Shown: positions 19,052 to 26,452 of the stretch, piece after piece | How positions within the stretch are numbered: the stretch's first letter is position 1 | Layout of the letters: each line of letters opens with the position of its first letter | Source of the DNA: Marimonas arenosa | GTDB lineage: Bacteria; Pseudomonadota; Alphaproteobacteria; Rhodobacterales; Rhodobacteraceae | Assembly: GCF_030848945.1 (NCBI RefSeq) | Contig: NZ_JANHAX010000001.1 | Location: 806,001-870,000 of the forward strand | Direction of reading: 5' to 3' | Length of the DNA stretch: 64,000 nucleotides | The notes under the pieces: generated by a model | The model's database searches: none | What the model was told of the DNA's origin: nothing | Seen by the model: only the letters and a program-made list of their open reading frames with translations | Made by a program: the position numbers and the translations under genes

Positions 19052-19067
19052 GGGTCAGGACCTATAA
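19052..19067 (+). repeat. Left terminal inverted repeat of IS5-type element
   Basis: GGGTCAGGACCTATAA matches the complement of the right end at 13 of 16 bases and is preceded by TTA. Confidence 0.6.
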
Positions 19068-19164
19068 ATTGGCTCAGACCTCAACGGCGGCTTCCTACCA
19101 ACAGCGGACGTTCGACGAATCCGGGGTAACGACCGAGTGGCGGACAAAATTGCCGTTCCAGACA

Positions 19165-19638
19165 CTAGGGCGGGCTTAGGTTTGCTCCTCCCAGCCTAAA
19201 GTGCATTTTTCCCTCTTTTCCGTCAACGAATACCAAGCTGCTTTCCGTAGCCGTAACTTTTTTCATACCGAGAAATTTTTCCACCAATGGTTTATCTGAA
19301 TCAATTCCAGGAGAGCCCCATTTGCACGCAGGTGAAGCTGAGGTAGGTCTAATCCTAAGTCTAGGATAGCGGCCTTTCATTAGACCGGTGGCACATAGGC
19401 AATGACCGCATATTGCAAACGCGGAGTTCTCTCCGATGTAGAACCTGAGAGGGCGTATCGGTGGCGCTCCGTCGACCTCAACTAAATCATAATCCCTCAT
19501 CGTCTTGATGTGATTTACAACTGCGTCTGCTTGCACCTCTGAACTAGTGATGCATACGAGAACCAAGGTGAAGCACGTACTCAGGCATGACCTCCAATTT
19601 AGTGGTGCGGCGCAAGCTGCTATAGAAAGAGTTTTCAC
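19165..19638 (-). CDS. Secreted META/HslJ-like protein inside the IS element
   Basis: A 157-residue protein with a hydrophobic stretch near residues 18-36 ending at VQADA, a likely signal peptide. The rest resembles a META domain (YDLVEVDGAPP, a glycine-cysteine turn, SPACKW, then a helix VEKFLGMKKV and the final strands SSLVFVDGKEGKMHFRL). This assignment is from pattern only. The gene is visibly richer in A and T than its neighbours, and it lies between the two putative IS ends, pointing away from the transposase. It may be a passenger gene. Confidence 0.55.
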   Translation of the reverse strand: MKTLSIAACAAPLNWRSCLSTCFTLVLVCITSSEVQADAVVNHIKTMRDYDLVEVDGAPPIRPLRFYIGENSAFAICGHCLCATGLMKGRYPRLRIRPTSASPACKWGSPGIDSDKPLVEKFLGMKKVTATESSLVFVDGKEGKMHFRLGGANLSPP

Positions 19639-19768
19639 AAATCCCTCCCTTGGCGGGCGTTATCATATCTCCATGCGCAGTCAGGTTAACGCAACTATCA
19701 AAGAAGAAAATGATACGAATCAAGCCAGGTTAAGATTGCCCTAACGGTCGTCTGATTTGGGCTCTCTA

Positions 19769-19804
19769 CCGTCATCTGACGGTTTTTGTCGGATGACGGC
19801 TTTT
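19769..19804 (+). terminator. Hairpin upstream of the transposase
   Basis: CCGTCATC (19769-19776) pairs with GATGACGG (19792-19799), followed by CTTTT; a smaller internal hairpin CCGTCATCTGACGG is followed by TTTTT. It could block read-through transcription into the transposase, a common feature of insertion sequences. Confidence 0.55.
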
Positions 19805-19879
19805 CCCGGATTGCGGTCATCAACCGTTTGATTCCATCGGCGACGCCATCGTGATTCAAGAGCGACAGGAGGATTGTCC

Positions 19880-20248
19880 ATGTCGCATCTGTTCTGGCTC
19901 GAACAAGAGCACCTGAACCGCATCAAGCACATGTTCCCGAAACCACGCGGCGTCGCTCGATCTGACGACCGCACGGTTCTCAGCGGTATTATCCATGTCA
20001 TCCGCAATGGCCTGCGATGGCGGGATGCACCAGCCGAGTATGGGCCGCACAAGACCCTCTACAATCGGTTTGTCAGGTGGTCCCGTCTTGGTGTCTTTGC
20101 ACGCATCTTCCGGGAACTAGCCGTGCCGGAATCGGACGGTGAAACCCTCATGATCGACAGCACCCACCTGAAAGCGCACCGAACGGCTGCAAGCCTCTCA
20201 AAAGGGGGACTCGGACTCGGGCCATCGGTCGAACCAAAGGCGGCTTGA
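19880..20248 (+). CDS. IS5-family transposase, first frame (OrfA)
   Basis: This 122-residue frame carries the N-terminal DNA-binding part (LDQ-like WLEQEHLNRIKHMFP, GLRWRDAPAEYGPHKTLYNRF) and the first catalytic Asp in LMIDSTHLKAH. The ATG at 19880 has AGGAGG seven bases upstream. The frame ends shortly after the run A-AAA-GGG-GGA at 20200-20208. There a -1 shift would continue into the second frame with RAIGRTKGGLNSKLH, the normal family sequence. Confidence 0.88.
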   Translation: MSHLFWLEQEHLNRIKHMFPKPRGVARSDDRTVLSGIIHVIRNGLRWRDAPAEYGPHKTLYNRFVRWSRLGVFARIFRELAVPESDGETLMIDSTHLKAHRTAASLSKGGLGLGPSVEPKAA

Positions 20249-20634
20249 ACAGCAAGTTGCACACAGTCTGCGACGGGCGCGGGCGACCTCTGACATTCTT
20301 CCTCTCAGCTGGACAAATGAGCGATGCCAAAGGCGCGTTGGCTTTGGTAGGCAGCCTGCCGCCCGCCAAGATGCTGCTGGGAGACAAAGGATATGACGCA
20401 GACTGGTTCCGAGAAGCATTGGCCGAACGCGGCATTGATGCGTGCATTCCGGCGCGTCGAGGACGAAGGAACCCCGCCAACCATGACGTCAGCCTGTATC
20501 GCAAACGGCACCGTGTCGAGAACCTGTTTGCCCGGTTGAAAGACTGGCGTCGCATCGCGACCCGCTATGATAGATGCGGTGAACTCTTCCTGTCGGCAAT
20601 CTGCATCGCCGCAACCATCATCTTTTGGTTATGA
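20245..20634 (+). CDS. IS5-family transposase, second frame (OrfB)
   Basis: This frame holds the second catalytic Asp (LLGDKGYDADWF) and the Glu (RHRVENLFARLKDWRRIATRYD) of the DDE domain, and ends in the hydrophobic AICIAATIIFWL seen in this family. It lies in the -1 frame relative to OrfA and is probably expressed as an OrfA-OrfB fusion by frameshifting rather than from its own start. Confidence 0.88.
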   Translation: MNSKLHTVCDGRGRPLTFFLSAGQMSDAKGALALVGSLPPAKMLLGDKGYDADWFREALAERGIDACIPARRGRRNPANHDVSLYRKRHRVENLFARLKDWRRIATRYDRCGELFLSAICIAATIIFWL

Positions 20635-20644
20635 GTCCTGAGCC
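20629..20644 (-). repeat. Right terminal inverted repeat of IS5-type element
   Basis: TTATGAGTCCTGAGCC is followed by TA; it overlaps the end of the transposase frame, as usual for this IS group. Confidence 0.7.
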
Positions 20645-20823
20645 TAGTCTTTGCGATCAATTTTTCACAATCTATTCCATCTGCTTCATGCGTCAGAATT
20701 ACCTAGCGCAAGCGATGATCTGAATCAACGCGAGCGGCGACATTCCCTGTTACTAAAGGGTGAATTCCGAAGAAATTGCAGATGAAGTCCAAACGCTAAA
20801 GGAATTGGCGTTTTGGCAAAACG

Positions 20824-21642
20824 ATGGGTGATGAGATGGCAACAAGCAGTAATCCGCTGAAAGAAATGGAAACCCTCAGGGTCGATGTTGCTTCCGAGAC
20901 CGAGAGGCCGAATGCGTCATTTCTGCAATCGGCCCTGCCCGGCTTTGACAAGACGGTGACCGCGCGTCGGGCGATCAGGATTTTCGACGGAACCCCCATT
21001 CCGGAAGATGTAATGCGAGACTGCCTGCGTCACGCGACCCTTGCTCCAAGTTCGTCTAACCTGGAATGCTATGAGCTCCATTGGGTCAGAACTGACGCCA
21101 AGAAAAAAGAACTGTCCCGGCTGTGCATGGCCCAGCCGGCAGCCGAGACCGCAGGCGATCTTGTCGTCGCCGTGTCGCGGGTGGACCTGTGGGAAACGCA
21201 CTTGCGGAAACTGACCGATATCATGACGCATGGCGGCGCCAATCCGCTCAAGGGCCCGGTCCGCGACTACTATGAAAACATCGTTCCGATGCTGATGAAG
21301 ACCGATCCGTTCGGGTTCAACAATTTCAAGCGCCGGATCATGTTCTGGCTTCGAAGGCTGAAAGAACCGACTGTCAACGGACCGGTGCGGAAATCGGATC
21401 ATCGCGTTTATGGCCACATTCAGTCTGCTCTGGCCGCCGAAAACCTGATGCTCTCCCTGGCGGCCCACGGCTACGAGTCCTGCCCGATGGGTGGAATTGA
21501 CAAAAAGGCCATCAGCGACCTTCTCGGTTTGCCGTCAACGGCCGAAGTCACCATGGTGATCGGCGCCGGAACTGGCAAGCCAGAGGGGCTGTTCAGCCAA
21601 AGGACCCGGCTACCCTACGAGGATCTCGTCAAGGAAGTCTGA
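20824..21642 (+). CDS. Nitroreductase family protein
   Basis: An FMN-dependent NAD(P)H oxidoreductase-like protein of 272 residues. The N-terminal TARRAIRIFDGTPIP and ATLAPSSSNLECYELHWV match the FMN-binding start of the family, and GYESCPMGGIDKKAI with VTMVIGAGTGKPEG matches the C-terminal part. The middle (residues 140-190) is longer than in small nitroreductases. Either the first ATG or the one at 20836 could be the start. It lies just downstream of the IS element. Confidence 0.85.
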   Translation: MGDEMATSSNPLKEMETLRVDVASETERPNASFLQSALPGFDKTVTARRAIRIFDGTPIPEDVMRDCLRHATLAPSSSNLECYELHWVRTDAKKKELSRLCMAQPAAETAGDLVVAVSRVDLWETHLRKLTDIMTHGGANPLKGPVRDYYENIVPMLMKTDPFGFNNFKRRIMFWLRRLKEPTVNGPVRKSDHRVYGHIQSALAAENLMLSLAAHGYESCPMGGIDKKAISDLLGLPSTAEVTMVIGAGTGKPEGLFSQRTRLPYEDLVKEV

Positions 21643-21703
21643 GGCAACTTGGAGCCGGGGCAATGCTGGATCTCATGGCCAGCCGCGCCGGAGTTGAAAC
21701 CCT

Positions 21704-22255
21704 TTACGTCGGCTCGAACATCGAGGCCAGCGCGTGCAGTTGGTCTTCGCTCAACCGGTCCCGCCCCGCCGCATAGTTCCGCGCGTTCATCTCATAGAAC
21801 CGCGCATTGCCGAGATTCTTCGCCGCGTTGTCCCGCGTCGCCACCAGCTTGGCTGGCACCCCGGCTATGATCGAATTTTCGGGAAACTCGGCATTCTCGG
21901 TAACAATCGAATGCCCCGCCACGATCGAATTGGCGCCGATCTTCGCGCCGTCCATGATCGTGGCATTGATCCCGATCAGGCAGCGGTCACCGATCTCGCA
22001 GCCATGCAGGGTGACGTGGTGGGTGATCGAACAATCCTCGCCGACGATGGTCGGGGTGAAGCTGCCAACATGTATCATCACGAAATCCTGGATGTTGCTG
22101 CGCGCGCCAATGCGGATTTCGTGCATCTCCGCCCGCATCACCACGTGCGGCCAGACCGAACTGCCGGGCCCGAGCCAGACCTTGCCGTGGATCAGCGCGG
22201 TGTCGTGGATGAAGGCTGGGTCATCGACTGTCACTTCAGGGCCTAAATGGGGCAT
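21704..22255 (-). CDS. Gamma-carbonic anhydrase family protein
   Basis: A 183-residue left-handed beta-helix protein with repeated hexapeptides (HGKVWLGPGSSVWPHVVMR, IGDRCLIGINATIMDGAKIG). The zinc-site histidines appear in VMIHVGS and ITHHVTLHG. The C-terminal helical tail SEDQLHALASMFEPT is typical of YrdA/CaiE-type members. It may hydrate CO2 or act as an acetyltransferase-like protein; the family is mixed. Confidence 0.9.
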   Translation of the reverse strand: MPHLGPEVTVDDPAFIHDTALIHGKVWLGPGSSVWPHVVMRAEMHEIRIGARSNIQDFVMIHVGSFTPTIVGEDCSITHHVTLHGCEIGDRCLIGINATIMDGAKIGANSIVAGHSIVTENAEFPENSIIAGVPAKLVATRDNAAKNLGNARFYEMNARNYAAGRDRLSEDQLHALASMFEPT

Positions 22256-22279
22256 TGGTTCTCCTTTCCAGGGCCGGGC

Positions 22280-23209
22280 TCAGGGCCGTTCGACCGGTCG
22301 CAGCCGGCGACTCTGCCAGGCGCGGTGAATATCCTCGGCCATCATCGCGCCGGTGGCAGTCTGCCATCCCCAGGGCCCGCTGCGCAAATATCCAATCACC
22401 CGCAAGCCACCTTTCCCGGTCAGCGCCATCGCGGCCACACGGTCGGGCAGCACGGTGCGGCGGCCAAACACCCGGCGCTTCGGGATATCCATTTCCGGCA
22501 GCACCTTACAGACGAATTCCAGGCAGAAGAGGCGCTCGCTGGTATCCAGATCGAAAGAATGGTCAAACGGCGTACCGACGGCGGCAAGCGCCCTGCGCAG
22601 CGCGGCATGGCGGTCCCCGATCACCCGGGCTGACGGGCGTACCAGAGCGATGGCATCGAAATCGAAGACCTCATGCCGGTCCGCCTCCCGCACCCCACCG
22701 GTTACGGAATCGAGGATCAAGTGCTTCTGCCCGATGCGCGCGCGGAAGGGATCGAGCGCCGGATCCTCCCACAGCCCCGCCGCGCGCAGCTTGCGCTCAT
22801 CGCCGAGGTAAAGGCCGCTATGGCTGAAATGCCCCGGCAGAAGCGAGCCCGACAACCGCGCCGACATCTGAAACAGCATCACGTCGAAAGGCCTGGCATG
22901 CTGCAACAGCAACGCCTGTGCCTCGGGTCGGGCCGACAGGAACCCGGGCCGGGTCTGGGCGCGGCTGATCGACGGGCCGGCCAGCTGCATCAGGGGCTCC
23001 ACCATCTCGACCATCCAGCGCGGATACCGCTCGGGATCGGCGCAACACTGAACGAGGTTTGTGGCGGCCGGATCGAGCTCCGCATCGCTGCGCATTACCT
23101 CGAGCGCGCGATCGCAGCCTGCCAGGCCCAACACAAGGACAATCGCAACCACGCGGGCCATGCCGGCAAAGACCGTCCGCCAAAGCCCGCCGACCGTTCT
23201 ATTCGTCAC
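22280..23209 (-). CDS. YiiX/YebB-like NlpC/P60 cysteine hydrolase lipoprotein (second of pair)
   Basis: A 309-residue predicted lipoprotein: hydrophobic signal with lipobox LAGC around residue 31. The permuted papain-like fold shows the His in HFSHSGLYLGDE and the Cys in ERLFCLEFVCKVL, suggesting a peptidase or amidase facing the periplasm. A GTG start at 23209 is preceded by GGAGGA and overlaps the end of the preceding paralog; an ATG at 23161 is an alternative. It is clearly related to the gene at 23199-24080. Confidence 0.75.
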   Translation of the reverse strand: MTNRTVGGLWRTVFAGMARVVAIVLVLGLAGCDRALEVMRSDAELDPAATNLVQCCADPERYPRWMVEMVEPLMQLAGPSISRAQTRPGFLSARPEAQALLLQHARPFDVMLFQMSARLSGSLLPGHFSHSGLYLGDERKLRAAGLWEDPALDPFRARIGQKHLILDSVTGGVREADRHEVFDFDAIALVRPSARVIGDRHAALRRALAAVGTPFDHSFDLDTSERLFCLEFVCKVLPEMDIPKRRVFGRRTVLPDRVAAMALTGKGGLRVIGYLRSGPWGWQTATGAMMAEDIHRAWQSRRLRPVERP

Positions 23210-24080
23210 CACCGTCCTCCGGCCAATACGACAGGATGCGCGCCGCCAGTTCCTGCGGCCCCGCGCCCTGCCAGCCATTGCGCCCGCCCAGGACGAAATC
23301 GACAAGCCGCAGCGGCAGCTTGCCCTGCAGCGCCCGCGCCACGGTCTCGTCGGGCAAATAGCTCGGCCGGCCGTACAGCTCGCGCAGCGGCAGCCTCAGT
23401 TCGGGCATGACCCGCGCCGGCACCTCGGTGCAGAAGACCGCGTCGGGCGTGCGGGCGTCGAAATGGAAATCGAACGGCGTGCCGATCATCGCGAAAAGGT
23501 CGCGCAACGCCGCTTGCCTGCGGCCGCGCGACAGCGTCTGTGGCCGCAACACCGCCACCGAGTCGGCATTGAAGATCGCCTCGCGCCCGGCAAGTTCCAC
23601 GTTCTCCCGCATCGCCTCGATCACCATCGGCCCCGACCTGAGCGTGTCTTGCCATGGTCGCACCGCGGGATCGTTCCAGACACCAGCCGCGCGCAATGCC
23701 GTCTCGTCGCCGACAAAAACGCTGACATGGTTGAAATAGCCCATTCCAAGCTGCCCCGCGGCCTGCCCCTTGAAACTGAACGCCATCAGGTCGAGCGGCC
23801 GCGCCCCGGCAAGGACCCGGTCCTGCGCCTCGGTTTTGTCGACGAGGTAGCCCGGACGCATCTTGATGCCACGGATCGAGGTCACCACCGACCGGGCGCA
23901 GCCTTCAGCCATGCGCGTGACCGCGGGCGGAAATTTCTGTCGCGGCAGACAGCAGCCGTCAAGGGCCGCGTCAACACCGACCCGCGCAAGTGCAGCCCGG
24001 TCGACATCCACGGGCTGCGTACAGGACATCACTGCGAATCCCCCGATCACAAGGAACAACGCCTTAACTTTCGAAAACAC
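23199..24080 (-). CDS. YiiX/YebB-like NlpC/P60 cysteine hydrolase lipoprotein (first of pair)
   Basis: A 293-residue predicted lipoprotein with the signal MFSKVKALFLVIGG and lipobox VMSC at Cys20. The permuted NlpC/P60 fold is indicated by YFNHVSVFVGDETALRAAG and VFCTEVPARVMPEL. It shares the layout of the next gene (PGYL or PGFL segment, LRAAGVWNDPA, IGTPFDFHFD). The two are tandem duplicates in one operon. Substrates of these lipoprotein hydrolases are not known. Confidence 0.8.
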   Translation of the reverse strand: MFSKVKALFLVIGGFAVMSCTQPVDVDRAALARVGVDAALDGCCLPRQKFPPAVTRMAEGCARSVVTSIRGIKMRPGYLVDKTEAQDRVLAGARPLDLMAFSFKGQAAGQLGMGYFNHVSVFVGDETALRAAGVWNDPAVRPWQDTLRSGPMVIEAMRENVELAGREAIFNADSVAVLRPQTLSRGRRQAALRDLFAMIGTPFDFHFDARTPDAVFCTEVPARVMPELRLPLRELYGRPSYLPDETVARALQGKLPLRLVDFVLGGRNGWQGAGPQELAARILSYWPEDGGDE

Positions 24081-24396
24081 TTCCCCACCAACGCATTATC
24101 GTGTCTTACGACTTTCTTCGCGCTCCCCGTCCCTGACCATCGCACCGTGGGCCCCAAGACCCACGCCCCTGGCAACAACCAGATGCAGACCGCACATCAC
24201 GGAGTTCAATATAACCGGGCACGGCAAGACTGGAAACAGCAAGTGATCGTCGCAACAGTAAAATCAATTCCGCATCGACCGACCGGCTTCGACCCAGCAC
24301 ACGCCCCGACCGACCCCGTGATGACCGGCGCACCCGCCTCGCGCCCCTGCCTTGCAGGCGGGAAATCGGGACGCCCATGTTTTGGAATTCGCGCCT
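24081..24396. other. Gene-free region between divergent genes
   Basis: No convincing coding frame is present between the YiiX-like pair (minus strand) and the gene starting at 24538. The stretch must hold the promoters of both. It ends in a strong hairpin with a T-run oriented on the plus strand, although no plus-strand gene lies before it. Confidence 0.6.
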
Positions 24397-24432
24397 AAAG
24401 GTTGTTTTCCTCGATCTGGAAACAACCTTTTT
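24397..24432 (+). terminator. Orphan intrinsic terminator
   Basis: AAAGGTTGTTTTCC (24397-24410) pairs with GGAAACAACCTTT (24418-24430) across a TCGATCT loop, and the strand continues TT. No plus-strand protein gene precedes it within 300 bases, so it may end a small RNA or serve as an insulator before the gene at 24538. Confidence 0.65.
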
Positions 24433-24537
24433 CGCGAAACAAAACAATTTGCCACAATTATTTCTGATTTGCGTCGCGAGATTTGCACGCCGTGACGCGA
24501 CACTGACGGCCAAACAACAACCACCGGAGGAAGCCCC

Positions 24538-25422
24538 ATGTCGGTCGAGCTTTCTGTGTCTACCGGAGGGCTAGTATTCTCGGTTACCCCAAAATTTGAC
24601 GCGGAAGCGGTTGAAACGCTCCTTGCTCCGATGCTTGTGGACAAGGGGCACCGGGTGGACTCTGTCACAACCATCGGGACGACGGGCGTGCAAATCACCT
24701 GCGACGACCTGTTGCTGTGGTTCAACCAGGAAAACCGCAGCTATGCGCCGCCTCGGTTGCGGGTCACGGTGCAACCGATCGGCAAGATCGCCAAATCCGC
24801 CGACGGCGGGATGAATGCCGAACAGGCCGGCAACGAAGCCAAGGCCGTGCTGGCAACCACGCTGGCGCTGCTGGCCCGCGACCTGGGCGCCGACGGCGTC
24901 AACTGGCTCAGCAAGGACGCACTGATCCCGGCCGACAGCTTCATCGAGGCGGCTCTGCCGATCACGCCGCGCCGGGTGCAGACCGAGGAGGTCTCCCCCC
25001 GCCCCGTCAAGGCGCGGCTCGCGCCCGGAGACGTGATCCTGCCGGAGATCGGCAGCTTTCCCGTCGCGCCGCGCCGGGTGTCCGGTGTCGAAGCCCAAAC
25101 CCCCCGGCCGACCTCGGCCTTCGGGTCGCGCCAGATCGGCCTCGATTTCTCGCTGAAGCTCCGTGAACTGCGCCACACCGAAGAACAGATCGCCGAAGCG
25201 ATCCATGCCGAGGTCTCGCTGCCGCTGCGCATCACCGCCTGGATAATGACCATCCTGATCGGCATCTTCTCAGCACCACTCGCCTGGGTGCTGTTTGCCT
25301 TCAATCTCAACAGGGGCGGCGATTTCCGCGTCACCGCCAACGTGCTGGCGGCCACCGCCGGGCTGTCGCTGCTGCACGCCGCCGGGGCGACACAGGTCTT
25401 TCTCGACATGATCTTCAAATAG
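24538..25422 (+). CDS. Unknown protein with two C-terminal membrane helices
   Basis: A 294-residue protein with GGAGGAA before the ATG. Residues 1-140 form an alpha/beta domain (VTTIGTTGVQITCDDLLLWFN, RLRVTVQPIG, LALLARDLGADGVNWLSKDALI). A Pro-rich linker follows, and two hydrophobic helices end the protein (about 228-252 and 262-290), so the N-terminal domain faces the cytosol or periplasm on a membrane hairpin. The N-terminal pattern resembles that of the gene at 26453. The function is unknown. Confidence 0.75.
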   Translation: MSVELSVSTGGLVFSVTPKFDAEAVETLLAPMLVDKGHRVDSVTTIGTTGVQITCDDLLLWFNQENRSYAPPRLRVTVQPIGKIAKSADGGMNAEQAGNEAKAVLATTLALLARDLGADGVNWLSKDALIPADSFIEAALPITPRRVQTEEVSPRPVKARLAPGDVILPEIGSFPVAPRRVSGVEAQTPRPTSAFGSRQIGLDFSLKLRELRHTEEQIAEAIHAEVSLPLRITAWIMTILIGIFSAPLAWVLFAFNLNRGGDFRVTANVLAATAGLSLLHAAGATQVFLDMIFK

Positions 25423-25529
25423 CGATCGGAATCTAACGCGTCAGTTGCGCCCGTCTTCGGTTTTTCGCTTGGCGGCAACCGGGACGCATGGTTAACCTGC
25501 TCCCGGATTGTTTCTTTGGGAGCTTCAAG

Positions 25530-26330
25530 ATGCGTGCGTTTCGCCCTTTTGCCGTGGTTTGTCTGGTTTTCGGACTGGCCGGCCCCGCCCTCGCCGCCGG
25601 GTGCGGCAATTCTGCGGCGGGGTTCGAGGCCTGGAAAGCCGAGTTCGCCGCGGAAGCCAAGCGCGCCGGTGTCAAAAGGCCGGGGCTGCAGGCCCTGGCC
25701 GCAACCCGCTATGCCAAGTCCACCATCATCGCCGACCGTAACCAGAAAAGCTTCAAATACAGCCTCGACAAGTTCATGAAGGTGCGCGGCGTCAACACCA
25801 TCATCGCACAGGGGCGCAAGCGCAAGGCCCGGAGCCTTGCGTTCTATGACAGCCTTGAACGCGCCTACGGTGTGCCTGCCGGGGTGCTCATCGCCATCCA
25901 CGGCATGGAAACCGGTTTCGGAGGTTTCATGGGCGACAGCAACGTGGTTTCGGCCATCGTGACGCTGACCTATGACTGCCGCCGCTCCGATTTCTTCCGT
26001 CCGCACGCCATCGGGGCGCTGAAACTGGTCGACCGCGGCTCGATCTCGGCCGGCACCAAGGGCGCCAAACACGGCGAGCTCGGTCACACGCAGTTCCTGC
26101 CGGGCAATGCATTGAAATACGGGGTCGATGGCAACGGCGATGGCCGGATCGATTTCTACAACCAGGCCGACGCGCTGGCTTCAACCGCCAACTACCTGCG
26201 CCAGAAGGGCTGGAAGCCCGGTCAGGGCTACCAGAAGGGCCAGCCCAACTATCGGGTGCTCAAGGAATGGAACGCGGCCACGGTCTACCAGCAGTCGCTC
26301 GCCATCATGGGCGTTAAGATCGACGGGTGA
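25530..26330 (+). CDS. MltB-like lytic murein transglycosylase
   Basis: A 266-residue secreted enzyme cleaving peptidoglycan. The signal peptide ends at ALAAGC (Cys25 could be lipidated, although the motif is not a classic lipobox). The SLT_2/MltB core shows the catalytic Glu127 in IAIHGMETGFGGFMG, NVVSAIVTL, GHTQFLPGNALKYGVDGNGD and a C-terminal NYLRQKGWKPG repeat. The ATG at 25530 is chosen because the signal peptide begins there, with GGGAG upstream. Confidence 0.9.
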   Translation: MRAFRPFAVVCLVFGLAGPALAAGCGNSAAGFEAWKAEFAAEAKRAGVKRPGLQALAATRYAKSTIIADRNQKSFKYSLDKFMKVRGVNTIIAQGRKRKARSLAFYDSLERAYGVPAGVLIAIHGMETGFGGFMGDSNVVSAIVTLTYDCRRSDFFRPHAIGALKLVDRGSISAGTKGAKHGELGHTQFLPGNALKYGVDGNGDGRIDFYNQADALASTANYLRQKGWKPGQGYQKGQPNYRVLKEWNAATVYQQSLAIMGVKIDG

Positions 26331-26452
26331 TCTCCGCCCGCCACAACCGCTAAACGGGATTTTTCTCAAATTCTAGGCCAAGATGCCTCAATTTCGGCCA
26401 ATTCTGCCGCTTCAATGGAACGATCTGCTGAACCTGTCTGCCCGAGGACACC

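Larger units (their letters stand above)
19052..20644 (+). mobile_element. IS5-family element, about 1.6 kb, with a passenger gene
   Basis: The 16-base ends GGGTCAGGACCTATAA (19052) and the complement of 20629-20644 (GGCTCAGGACTCATAA) match at 13 of 16 positions. Each end is flanked by TA, a possible target duplication. Inside are a two-frame DDE transposase of the IS427-like type and, left of it on the minus strand, a 157-residue gene unrelated to transposition. Standard elements of this group are about 0.8-1 kb, so the extra 0.75 kb is unusual. The left boundary is inferred from the repeat alone. Confidence 0.6.

Noticed and set aside
19741..19880. A nearer left end for the IS element
   Set aside because: No sequence resembling the right terminal repeat is present between 19640 and 19880; the match at 19052 is much better.
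24106..24574. Short frames on both strands around 24.1-24.57 kb
   Set aside because: They overlap the terminator hairpin and the gene start at 24538 and have no plausible protein features.
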